DNA of 64,000 bases. Origin: Methylibium sp965279545. Its GTDB lineage: Bacteria > Pseudomonadota > Gammaproteobacteria > Burkholderiales > Burkholderiaceae_C. The stretch is from assembly GCF_965279545.1 (NCBI RefSeq), contig NZ_OZ257250.1, positions 2,728,001 through 2,792,000 on the forward strand. Reading direction: 5' to 3'. The number at the start of each line of letters is the position of its first letter. Position 1 is the stretch's first letter. Shown here one piece after another: positions 18,295 to 26,461 of this stretch. The notes below the pieces were generated by a model, which made no database searches, was not told the DNA's origin, and saw only the letters and a program-made list of their open reading frames with translations. The translations under genes were made by a program, and so were the position numbers.

Positions 18295-20256
18295 TCAGCG
18301 CGCAGCGACGTTGAGCAGCGTGTCGAACACGCTCTGCGCGACCTGCAGCACCTTCGCGGCGGCCTGGTAGGCCTGCTGGAACTGGATCAGCCGCGCTGCC
18401 TCTTCGTCGAGGTTGACGCCGGAGACGCCGGAGCGCGCCGCCTCGGCGTTGGTCGCCACGGCGGTGGAGATGTTGCTCGACGAGCTCGCGCTCTGCACCC
18501 GCACGCCGATGTCGGCCATGGCGCTGGCATAGGCGCTGGTGATGGTCTCGCCCGCCGTCAGGCCGCCGCCGGCGAGCAGTTGCTGGCCGACGATCCCCGC
18601 GTCGCGCAAGGCCAGCAGCGACAGCGCGTTGCCGTTGTTCGCCGCCGCGAACGTGGTCGGCGCGACCTGCAGCGTGTCGCCGCTGCGCGGCACGCCGGAG
18701 AGCGTGAGCTCGAAGCCGTTCAGCGCGATCTTCGAGCCGGCCGCCCAGGTGCCGGTGCCGCTGCTGACCAGCGCGTTGCTGGCATCTCGCAGCTCCCAGT
18801 TGTAGTTGCCGCTGTTGTCGGTGAAGCTGATGTTCGCCGTCTGCGCCGGGTTCAGCGCCGGGCTCACGACGGCGAGCGACGCGACGGTGGCGGTGCCGCT
18901 GTTGCTCGCACCGATCGTGGCCACCACCGGCGACGCCGCGGCAATGCCGCTCGGGTTGTCGAGCGCGCGCGCCATGCTCTGCGCGGCCTGGCTGACCGGC
19001 TGCAGCAGGAAGCGGTCGGCCGCGCCCGGGGCCGGGGTGCCGACATCGAGGGTGAAGCCGTCGACCGTGTCGCCGTTGGCGACACTGCGGCTCACGCCGT
19101 CGCTCAGGCGCGTCAGAACGTATTGCCCGGGCGTGCTGGTGTCACTGCGCAGTTCATAGTCGCTCGCCTGCAACTGCTTGGGATCGGTCACGGTGAGCGA
19201 CACCGATGCCAGGAAGTTGCCGCTGGCGTCGCGTGCATTGGTCGACGCCGGCAAGGCGGCGGGCGTGCCGAGCGAGAACAGCGGCGCACCGCTGCCCGCA
19301 GGCTGACCGAGGTCCAGGCCCAGGGCCTGCTGCTGGTTGACCGCGCCGGCGATGGCGCTGGCCATCTGGCCGATCAGCGCCCGCGCATCGGTGAGGTCCT
19401 TGTCCTGGAAGGCGAGCAGGCCGGAGAGCTTGCCGGCGACCAGGGTGTCCTGGGGCAGCAGGCGGTCGCCGCCGGCTTCGTTGATCGACAGGCGCACCTT
19501 CGCCGCGTCGTAGGTGTCGGGCACCGCCTTGAGTTGCAGCGCGTTGCTGCCCAGCACCAGGCGCTGGCCACCGCCGATGAAGACCCCCAGCGAACCGTCA
19601 TCGGCCTCGATGGTCGTGACCTGCACGTAGCTGCCGATCTGGCTGATGAGCTGGTCGCGCTGGTCGAGCAGGTCGTTCGGCGCATGGCCGCTGCCCTGCG
19701 TCGCGGCGATCTGGCGGTTGAGGTCGGCAACGTGCTGGGCCAGCGTGTTGACTGCGGCCACCGAGTTCTTCACGTCCTCGGTGACGCCGCTCTGCAGCGC
19801 GTCGAGCTGCCCGTCGGCGGCACGGAAGCGCGAGGCCAGCTCCTGCGCACGCGCCAGCACCACCTGGCGCGCCGAGGTGTCCTGCGGGCGGTTGGCCACG
19901 TCGACGAAGGCGTTCAGCAGGTCGCCTGCCGCATAGCCGAGCCCGGTCTCGCCGGTCGGGAAGACCTTCTCCAGTCGCTGGAGCTGCTCGAGACGCGCCG
20001 AATCGCGCGCGGCCTGCGACTTCGCCAGCGCGGCGTCGCGCGTCAGGAAGGCGTCGCTCGCGCGGGTGACCGTCTGCACGTCCACGCCGCGGCCGAAGAA
20101 GCCGGCGCCGGTCGACTGGCCGCCGGAGGTCGCGAGCTCGACCTGCTGGCGCGAGTAGCCCGGCGTGTTGGCGTTGGCGATGTTGTTGCTGATCGTCTGC
20201 AGCGTCGCGTAGTTCGCGAACATCGCGCGCGTTCCGAGGGACATCAGGCCGGCCAT
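18295..20256 (-). CDS. flgK: Flagellar hook-associated protein 1, FlgK
   Basis: 653-residue first hook-filament junction protein. The N-terminus has the rod/hook family helix (MFANYATLQTISNNIANANTPGYSRQQVEL near residues 13-43) with the ANTPGYSRQ motif. The C-terminus ends GVNLDEEAARLIQFQQAYQAAAKVLQVAQSVFDTLLNV, the matching export/polymerisation helix. The middle is a long variable domain rich in Ala, Ser and Thr, which makes the protein somewhat longer than the enteric FlgK. It is translated 10 bases after flgJ and before flgL in the same operon. Function is well established for the family. Confidence 0.95.
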   Translation of the reverse strand: MAGLMSLGTRAMFANYATLQTISNNIANANTPGYSRQQVELATSGGQSTGAGFFGRGVDVQTVTRASDAFLTRDAALAKSQAARDSARLEQLQRLEKVFPTGETGLGYAAGDLLNAFVDVANRPQDTSARQVVLARAQELASRFRAADGQLDALQSGVTEDVKNSVAAVNTLAQHVADLNRQIAATQGSGHAPNDLLDQRDQLISQIGSYVQVTTIEADDGSLGVFIGGGQRLVLGSNALQLKAVPDTYDAAKVRLSINEAGGDRLLPQDTLVAGKLSGLLAFQDKDLTDARALIGQMASAIAGAVNQQQALGLDLGQPAGSGAPLFSLGTPAALPASTNARDASGNFLASVSLTVTDPKQLQASDYELRSDTSTPGQYVLTRLSDGVSRSVANGDTVDGFTLDVGTPAPGAADRFLLQPVSQAAQSMARALDNPSGIAAASPVVATIGASNSGTATVASLAVVSPALNPAQTANISFTDNSGNYNWELRDASNALVSSGTGTWAAGSKIALNGFELTLSGVPRSGDTLQVAPTTFAAANNGNALSLLALRDAGIVGQQLLAGGGLTAGETITSAYASAMADIGVRVQSASSSSNISTAVATNAEAARSGVSGVNLDEEAARLIQFQQAYQAAAKVLQVAQSVFDTLLNVAAR

Positions 20257-20266
20257 GGGCTTCTCC

Positions 20267-21112
20267 TCACGCCGTCAGCGTGCGCTGCAGCCGCAGCGTG
20301 GTGTTGATGACACGGCCGAGCTTCGCGGCATAGGCCGGGTCGGTGGCGTACCCGGCGCGCTGCAGGTTCACCGCGAAGCCCTGGGCGCTGCCGCCCTGCT
20401 CCACGACCTTGGCATAGCGCGGGCTGTTCTTGATCAGGTTCGCGTAGTCGCGGAAGGCCTCCTCGGACGAGGCATAGGCACGGAACTTCGCCTTCACCTT
20501 CTGCGGCTGGCCATTCACGTACTCGGTGGTCGTGACCTCGGCGACCGCGCCCTTCCAGCCCGCCCCGGCCTTGACGCCGAAGACATTGTGGCTGCTGCTG
20601 CCGTCGGCGTTCCTGATCTCGCGCTGGCCCCAACCCGACTCGTGCGCGGCCTGGCTCAGGATGAAGGCCGCGGGAATGCCCGTCTCGGCCGCCGTCTTCT
20701 CGGCCGCCGCGTTGTGACGCGCGACGAAGTCCTGCGCCCGCGACGCGCCGGGCAGGCGGCTCCAGACCTGCGCGCCCGTGGACTCGGTGCCCTGCGCGCC
20801 CGGCATGGCCGCGGCGGCGATCCTGCCGTTGAGCTGCTGCTCCAGCTGCCTGGCGATCTGCGCGCCGAGACCGCCGGGCAGGCCGGTCAGCTTCTGCGCG
20901 AACTGGGTGTCGAGCAGCTCGGTGCCCATCTGCGTGCCCGAGTTTTCCAGCATGCCGCTGTCCAGCGTGGCCGAGCGCATGCTCTTCATCAGCTGCTGCA
21001 TGAACAGCGCCTCGAACTGCTTCGCGGTTTCCTTGATGGCGGCGCGCGGGTCGGCCCCGGCACTCGCCTGCAGCGAGCGCAACGCATTGGCGTCGAGGCC
21101 GACGGTTTTCAC
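20267..21112 (-). CDS. flgJ: Flagellar rod-assembly muramidase FlgJ
   Basis: 281-residue two-domain protein. Residues 1-110 are the rod-capping domain (AAIKETAKQFEALFMQQLMKSMRSA). Residues about 125-280 are a glucosaminidase-type domain (AFILSQAAHESGWGQREI) with the catalytic Glu in AHESGWG and SSHNVFGVKAG following. It opens the peptidoglycan for the growing rod. The start is GTG at 21112, one base after the flgI stop; no upstream ATG is in frame. The fused muramidase domain is the beta/gamma-proteobacterial form of FlgJ. Confidence 0.95.
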   Translation of the reverse strand: MKTVGLDANALRSLQASAGADPRAAIKETAKQFEALFMQQLMKSMRSATLDSGMLENSGTQMGTELLDTQFAQKLTGLPGGLGAQIARQLEQQLNGRIAAAAMPGAQGTESTGAQVWSRLPGASRAQDFVARHNAAAEKTAAETGIPAAFILSQAAHESGWGQREIRNADGSSSHNVFGVKAGAGWKGAVAEVTTTEYVNGQPQKVKAKFRAYASSEEAFRDYANLIKNSPRYAKVVEQGGSAQGFAVNLQRAGYATDPAYAAKLGRVINTTLRLQRTLTA

Positions 21113-21113
21113 G

Positions 21114-22265
21114 TCAGATCACCTCGAGCTCGGCGTTCAATGCGCCGGCCGCCTTGATGGCCTGCAGGATCGCCAGCAGCTCCTGCGGCGTCGCGCCCAG
21201 CGAATTGAGCGCCTTCACGACGTCGGTGAGCTGCGTCCCGGCGGGCAGCTGGATCAGCGAGCCGGCCTCCTGCTTGATGGCGATGTCGGCGCGCTCGGCG
21301 ACCACCGTCTGGCCGCTGGACAGCGGGCCGGGCTGGCTGATGACCGGTTGCGAGCTGATCGTCACCGACAGGTTGCCGTGCGCCACCGCGCAGGGGTTCA
21401 GGGTCACCGCCTGGTTCACCACCACCGAGCCGGTGCGAGCGTTGACCACCACGCGCGCGGCGGGCGAGACCAGGTCGATGTTGAGGTTCTCGATGTCGGC
21501 GAGGAAGGCGACGCGCGCATTGGCATCGGCCGGCATCAGCACGCGCACCGTGCGGCCGTCGAGCGCCTGCGCGGTGCCGGCCCCCATCTTCGCGTTGACC
21601 ACGCGTGCCACTTCGCGCGCGGTCGAGTAGTCGGAGGCATTGAGGTCGAGCTGGATCGAGTCGCCCTGGGCCAGCGGCGTCGGCACGCCGCGCTCCACGG
21701 TCGCGCCGCCGGGCACGCGGCCGGCGTTGAGCGTGTTGACCTGCACCTTGGAGCCGCCGGCCGAGGCACCGGCGCCGCCGATGATCAGGTTGCCCTGCGC
21801 CAGCGCATAGACCTGGCCATCGGCGCCGCGCAGCGGCGTCGCGACCAGCGTGCCGCCACGCAGGCTCTTCGCGTTGCCCATCGACGAGACGTTGATGTCG
21901 ATCGGCTGGCCCGGCTGTGCGAACGGCGGCAGCGAGGCGGTGACCATCACCGCGGCGACGTTGCGCAACTGGACGCTGGTGCCCGGCGGCACGGTGACGC
22001 CCATCTGCTGCAGCATCGCGCTGAGGCTCTGTGTCGTGAACGGGGTCTGGGTGGTCTGGTCGCCGGTGCCGTCGAGACCGACGACGAGGCCGTAGCCGAC
22101 CAGCTGGTTGGAGCGCACGCCCTGCACGGCGGCCACTTCCTTCAGGCGCGCGGCCCGGGCCTCGAGCGGCCACCACACGGTCGAGCTCGCGACGAACAGG
22201 CTGAATGCGATGAGCAGGCGCAGCAGCGGGTCGGCGCGCTGTTCAGGAAAGGGGGAGCGGTGCAT
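21114..22265 (-). CDS. flgI: Flagellar P-ring protein FlgI
   Basis: 383-residue periplasmic protein that forms the ring around the rod in the peptidoglycan layer. A Sec signal peptide covers about residues 15-38 (LLIAFSLFVASSTVWWPLEARA) and is followed by the mature start ARLKEVAAVQGVRSNQLVGYGLVVGLDGTGDQ. The conserved block FTTQSLSAMLQQMGVTVPPG and the C-terminal SLGATPQELLAILQAIKAAGALNAELEVI are clear. It lies between flgH and flgJ in the usual order. Family and role are certain. Confidence 0.96.
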   Translation of the reverse strand: MHRSPFPEQRADPLLRLLIAFSLFVASSTVWWPLEARAARLKEVAAVQGVRSNQLVGYGLVVGLDGTGDQTTQTPFTTQSLSAMLQQMGVTVPPGTSVQLRNVAAVMVTASLPPFAQPGQPIDINVSSMGNAKSLRGGTLVATPLRGADGQVYALAQGNLIIGGAGASAGGSKVQVNTLNAGRVPGGATVERGVPTPLAQGDSIQLDLNASDYSTAREVARVVNAKMGAGTAQALDGRTVRVLMPADANARVAFLADIENLNIDLVSPAARVVVNARTGSVVVNQAVTLNPCAVAHGNLSVTISSQPVISQPGPLSSGQTVVAERADIAIKQEAGSLIQLPAGTQLTDVVKALNSLGATPQELLAILQAIKAAGALNAELEVI

Positions 22266-22307
22266 GGTGGTGGCTTTCCCGGGGGGATACCACCATTCTG
22301 GAAAACT

Positions 22308-22982
22308 TCAGAGCGGCAGAACGTTCAAAAAGAAGCGTCCCAACCAGCCTATTCCCTGCGCTTCGGCCTGGGCGCCGCGGCCACGCTGCTCGATGCGCAC
22401 ATTGGCGATCTGGGCCGACGCCACCGCGTTGCCGGGCTGGATCGCCCGCGGGTCGACCTGGCCTGAGAAGCGCAGCACGTCGACATGCTGGTTCACGCCG
22501 ATCTGCTTCTCGCCGGTGATGATGAGGTGTCCGTTGGGCAGCACGTTGACCACGGTGGCGGTGATCGTGCCGCTGAAGGTGTTGGCGCTCGCCGTCGTGC
22601 CCTTGCCCTCGAAGGCCTGCTCGGTGCTGCCGGTCGCCGTGGCCCGCTTGAAGGAGTTCGGGGCGAAGAAGGGCAGCGCCGAGATGCCGGCGTTGACCGA
22701 GCCGGTCTTGTCGATCGAACTGGTGGACTGCTGGCTGGCCGCGACCTTCTCCACGATCTGCACCGTGATCGTGTCGCCCACCAGGCGCGCGCGGTGGTCC
22801 TCGAACAGCGGGCGGTAGCTGGCGCCCTGGAAGATCGCACCGTTGTTCACCGGCGGCAGGGCCACGGCCTGCGGCAGCACCGGCGAGGTGTCGGCGATGT
22901 CCACCTTGGGCGCCATCGCCTGGCAGCCGAACAGGAACGCGAGCGGTGCCAGTGCGGCGACGCGAAGGAGTGCGAGGGACAT
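22308..22982 (-). CDS. flgH: Flagellar L-ring lipoprotein FlgH
   Basis: 224-residue outer-membrane lipoprotein that forms the L-ring. It has a lipoprotein signal with lipobox LFGC, giving lipidated Cys20. The mature protein carries the FlgH signatures SYRPLFEDHRARLVGDTITVQIVEKV (about residues 55-80), NVLPNGHLIITGEKQIGVNQ (about 145-165) and VRFSGQVDP-like VLRFSGQVDPRAI near 170. It ends RFFLNVLPL. It follows flgG by 17 bases. Confidence 0.96.
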   Translation of the reverse strand: MSLALLRVAALAPLAFLFGCQAMAPKVDIADTSPVLPQAVALPPVNNGAIFQGASYRPLFEDHRARLVGDTITVQIVEKVAASQQSTSSIDKTGSVNAGISALPFFAPNSFKRATATGSTEQAFEGKGTTASANTFSGTITATVVNVLPNGHLIITGEKQIGVNQHVDVLRFSGQVDPRAIQPGNAVASAQIANVRIEQRGRGAQAEAQGIGWLGRFFLNVLPL

Positions 22983-22999
22983 GGACGGGTCTTTCAGGC

Positions 23000-23782
23000 T
23001 CAGAGCTGGGCCAGCTTCTGCAGCATCTGGTCCGAGGTCTGGATGGCCTTGGAGTTGAGCTCGTAGGCGCGCTGGGTCTGGATCATCGCCACCAGTTCCT
23101 CGACCACGTTGACGTTGCTGCCCTCGACGAAGCCCTGCGCCAGCGAGCCCAGGCCGTTGCTGTCGGGGGCGCCGGCATTCGGCGTGCCCGAGGCGGCGGT
23201 CTCGGTGTAGAGGTTCTGCCCACGCGGCTCGAGGCCGGCCGGGTTCACGAAGTTGGCCAGTTGCAGCTGGCCCACCGACTGCACCGCGGCCTGACCGGGC
23301 AGCGCGACGCTGACGGTACCGTCGGCAGCGATCGTCACGCTCTGCGCATTGGCCGGGATGGTGATGCCGGGCTGCACGGTGTAGCCGTTGCTGGTGACGA
23401 GCTGCCCCTGGGCACTGACCTGGAAGGCGCCGTCACGGCTGTAGCCGGTGGTGCCGTCGGGCAACTGGATCTGGAAGAAGCCCTGTCCCTTGATCGCCAC
23501 GTCCAGCGGGTTCGTGCTCTGCTGCAGCGAGCCCTGGCTGAACTGGCGCGAGGTCGCGACCGCGCGCGTGCCCAGCCCGACCTGCAGGCCGGTGGGCAGC
23601 TGCGTCTGCTCGGAGCTGCTGGCACCCGACTGGCGGATGGTCTGGTACATCAGATCCTCGAACACCGCGTGCGAGCGCTTGTAGCCATTCGTCGCGCTGT
23701 TGGCGAGGTTGTTCGAGATGTGGTCCAGCTGGGTCTGCTGGGCCTCCATGCCGGTCTTCGAAATCCACAGTGAACGCATCAT
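23000..23782 (-). CDS. flgG: Flagellar distal rod protein FlgG
   Basis: 260-residue distal rod subunit, the usual length for FlgG. The N-terminus MMRSLWISKTGMEAQQTQLDHISNNLANSATNGYKRS and the C-terminal VEGSNVNVVEELVAMIQTQRAYELNSKAIQTSDQML are textbook family signatures. The start at 23782 is the first of two adjacent ATG codons and has AGGAG seven bases upstream; longer readings lack family support. In most genomes flgF sits directly upstream. Here 1.9 kb with an acyltransferase and a small gene intervene, so flgGHIJKL must have its own promoter somewhere in 23783-23985. Confidence 0.96.
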   Translation of the reverse strand: MMRSLWISKTGMEAQQTQLDHISNNLANSATNGYKRSHAVFEDLMYQTIRQSGASSSEQTQLPTGLQVGLGTRAVATSRQFSQGSLQQSTNPLDVAIKGQGFFQIQLPDGTTGYSRDGAFQVSAQGQLVTSNGYTVQPGITIPANAQSVTIAADGTVSVALPGQAAVQSVGQLQLANFVNPAGLEPRGQNLYTETAASGTPNAGAPDSNGLGSLAQGFVEGSNVNVVEELVAMIQTQRAYELNSKAIQTSDQMLQKLAQL

Positions 23783-23985
23783 GGCGAGGCTCCTAGTGGC
23801 AAGGATGTTCCTACGCTCATGGGCCATCCGAGCCTGCGATATGAGGCATGATCCCCCCCCTAATTCATTCATTTGCAGGCCGGTTACGTGCCGGCGTTGC
23901 AACAAGTTTCGATTGGCGCCGGGTCCACGGGCATTTGCTCACTACGATGCGCCGATCCGCTCCAGGCGTTCATGAGGCACCGGTC

Positions 23986-25161
23986 ATGCACTTGGCAACC
24001 CGATGGTTCGGCACGATGAGATCGCTGTGGCCCGCGCCGACTTCAACATCGAACCGCAGCACCACGCTCGACTTCATTCGAGGCATCGCCATTCTTCTGG
24101 CGATGGGCTGGCACTTCAACAACGTCGACACGGGATTCCCTCCCCTCGACTGGCTGCTGGCGCCCGGACGAACTCTCGGCTGGGCCGGGGTCGACCTGTT
24201 TTTCGTGTTGAGCGGCTTTCTCGTGGGCGGGTTGATCTTCAAGGAATACCGAGCCACGGGCCACTTCAGGCCGGGGCGATTCCTGATTCGACGGGCATTC
24301 AAGATCTGGCCGATCCTGTACCTGTACCTGGCGCTGTTGTTGCTCGCCCAGCGACATCCCTGGGACAGCTTTCTGCTGCAGACGCTGTTCCACGTCCAGA
24401 ACTATGCCGACACCAGTCTCGACCACTTGTGGAGTCTGGCCATCGAAGAACACTTCTACTTGAGCGGGGCCCTCCTGTTCGCGGCCGCGACCAGCTTGCG
24501 CCACCACAGGCGGCACCTGCTCATCGCTGTCATGGCCGCCATTCCGGTGGCATGCCTGGCCATGCGCAGCGCGGCGTTGCATGGCTCGTACGACATTCAA
24601 GACATTGCGATCGAAACTCACTTTCGCATCGATGCCCTGGTGTGCGGTGTGTGCGCCGGCTACGTGCATGTCTATCACCCCGCGCTGTTCGAGCGATGGG
24701 CAAGGCACAAGAAGCTGCTCCTCCTGGCCTTCATCGCGGGAGCCACGGTGCTCGGTCTGCAGCAGGACAATAAGCCGTTCACCGTCACGGTCGGCTACAC
24801 CATCGCTTACCTGACGGGTCTGGCGCTGCTGATGTTCTGTCATGGGCTCAAGAGCCTGACCGATGCGGGTTGGCTCGTGCGCAGGGTGTCGACCATCGGT
24901 CTGTACTCATACGCGATGTACATCTATCAGTTCGTCGGCATGCGAGCGGCTGAATCGCTGCTGAACAAGCTCGGAGTCGCGGCCGTTCCGGCATGGATCG
25001 ACCTGGCGATCCAGTACGGGGGCGCACTGGCCGTGGCGGTCGTGGTCACCAACTGCGTCGAGCGCCCGATGCTGCGCCTGAGAGACCGGCTGTTTCCATC
25101 GGCGACGGCCTCGGCCTCGATCCGTGTGCCGGAAATTCCAGCGCTGTACTCGAAGGGCTAG
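23986..25161 (+). CDS. Acyltransferase 3 (OafA-like) membrane protein inserted in flagellar cluster
   Basis: 391-residue integral membrane O-acyltransferase of the acyltransferase-3 family. The R-x10-H signature is visible (RGIAILLAMGWH), followed by GVDLFFVLSGFLVGGLIF, FLIRRAFKIWPILYLYL and SLDHLWSLAIEEHFYL. About ten hydrophobic segments follow. Such enzymes acetylate or acylate extracytoplasmic sugars. The start is uncertain: ATG 23986 is used, with ATG 24016 or 23848 also possible. It runs opposite to the flagellar genes on both sides and reads as less GC-rich than they are, so it looks inserted. Modification of a flagellar or surface glycan is a context-based guess. Confidence 0.85.
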   Translation: MHLATRWFGTMRSLWPAPTSTSNRSTTLDFIRGIAILLAMGWHFNNVDTGFPPLDWLLAPGRTLGWAGVDLFFVLSGFLVGGLIFKEYRATGHFRPGRFLIRRAFKIWPILYLYLALLLLAQRHPWDSFLLQTLFHVQNYADTSLDHLWSLAIEEHFYLSGALLFAAATSLRHHRRHLLIAVMAAIPVACLAMRSAALHGSYDIQDIAIETHFRIDALVCGVCAGYVHVYHPALFERWARHKKLLLLAFIAGATVLGLQQDNKPFTVTVGYTIAYLTGLALLMFCHGLKSLTDAGWLVRRVSTIGLYSYAMYIYQFVGMRAAESLLNKLGVAAVPAWIDLAIQYGGALAVAVVVTNCVERPMLRLRDRLFPSATASASIRVPEIPALYSKG

Positions 25162-25204
25162 CGGTCGAAGTCCGCCCGGCGGCATGCCAACCCGGCGCCG
25201 CGCA

Positions 25205-25426
25205 TCACTGCGCCAAAGCCGGGCCAACGGCCGGCATGGAGAACTCACGCCCGATGACAGCGCGCGCGTAGAGATAGTTGTGGCGGGCCGTGTCGCTGAG
25301 CTCGTCGATGTTCACGCGGCCGGTGGCATCGCAGGGGAATGCACAGCCACGGCCTTCGTCAGACAGCGAGCGGAAGCTCAGTTGGTAGCGTGTACTTTCG
25401 TCGGAAACCATCGGCGACGTGTTCAT
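25205..25426 (-). CDS. Small conserved protein of unknown function
   Basis: 73-residue soluble protein. The middle segment YQLSFRSLSDEGRGCAFPCD followed by a Gly-Val-Asn-Ile-Asp-Glu-Leu stretch and ARHNYLYARAVIGREF looks strongly constrained. It resembles small beta-proteobacterial proteins of no known role that I recall only as hypotheticals. A good ribosome site, AGAGGAG, lies seven bases before the ATG at 25426. There is no signal peptide or membrane segment; two Cys flank an FPCD turn. It faces the acyltransferase gene, 43 bases apart and convergent, and shares its position inside the split flg operon. Confidence 0.65.
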   Translation of the reverse strand: MNTSPMVSDESTRYQLSFRSLSDEGRGCAFPCDATGRVNIDELSDTARHNYLYARAVIGREFSMPAVGPALAQ

Positions 25427-25683
25427 GTTGCACTCCTCTCACGGATCTCTGCCGAGCGTTCGATTCCAATCGCTCGCCCGACTGATTGCAGAGACCGTGC
25501 CAAGACCGCAATGAACACACGCAGGTCGCGCCAAGCGCTTGATTTCCCTGCGGATGTGCGGATCCACGGGAAGCCGGAACGTCCGGCTCTTGCGGCGACT
25601 CGCCACCGGATTCCGGACGGGGTCGACCGAATTTCAACCGTTGGGAAGGGTAGGTGCCCGAGACAGGCCCGGAGCGCGCCGGG

Positions 25684-26412
25684 TCAGCCGTTCATCGACA
25701 GCAGTTGGCCGGCGGCCTTCTCGTCGCTCTCGGCCGTCTGCAGCATCTTCATCTGGCTCTCGAACTGGCGCGCCGCGGCGATCATCGCCACCATGTTCTC
25801 GATCGGGTTCACGTTGCTGCCCTCCAGCGCGCCATCCTGCAGGCGCGCGGTCGGGTCGGCGGACAGGTCGCCGTCGGCAGCGCGGAACAGGCCGTCGTCG
25901 CCGCGCTGGAGCGGCGCTTCGGGCGTGACGAGCTTGAGCTTGCCGACCGGCGTGACGCTGCCGTTGGCCTGTTTCACGCTGATCGTGCCATCGGGCGCGA
26001 TCTGCGGCGCGGTGTTGGGCGGCAGCGCGATCGGGCCACCATCGCCCATCACCGTGAGGCCGCCCGAGGTCTTCAGCGTGCCTTCGGCGTCGACCTGCAG
26101 CGAGCCCATGCGGGTGTAGGCCTCGGTGCCGTCGAGCCCCTGCACGCCGAGCCAGGCGTTGCCCTGCATCGCCACGTCGAGCGAACGACCCGTGGCCGAC
26201 ACCGGACCGGGTGTCGGGTCGTAGCCGGTGGTGGTCTCGAGCGCGTAGACGCGCGTGCTGGCGCCGTCGCCGCGCACCGGCACGGCCCGGAAGGCCTGCA
26301 GCTCGGCGCGAAAGCCGGTCGTCGAGGCGTTCGCGAGGTTGTTCGCGAGCGTCTCCTGCCGCTGCATCGTCGCCTTCGCGCCCGACATCGACAGGTAAAT
26401 CATGCGGTCCAT
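25684..26412 (-). CDS. flgF: Flagellar proximal rod protein FlgF
   Basis: 242-residue rod protein. The N-terminus MDRMIYLSMSGAKATMQRQETLANNLANASTTGFRAE and the C-terminus LEGSNVNPIENMVAMIAAARQFESQMKMLQTAESDEKAAGQLLS are the conserved export and polymerisation helices. The length is normal. It is the last gene of the flgBCDEF run. The 257 bases after it (25427-25683) carry no gene I can support, and flgG is displaced by the acyltransferase insertion. Confidence 0.95.
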   Translation of the reverse strand: MDRMIYLSMSGAKATMQRQETLANNLANASTTGFRAELQAFRAVPVRGDGASTRVYALETTTGYDPTPGPVSATGRSLDVAMQGNAWLGVQGLDGTEAYTRMGSLQVDAEGTLKTSGGLTVMGDGGPIALPPNTAPQIAPDGTISVKQANGSVTPVGKLKLVTPEAPLQRGDDGLFRAADGDLSADPTARLQDGALEGSNVNPIENMVAMIAAARQFESQMKMLQTAESDEKAAGQLLSMNG

Positions 26413-26461
26413 TGCGGCTCCTTCGGTTTGTCTCCCTCTCCTTGCGGGAGAGGAGCAAGAC

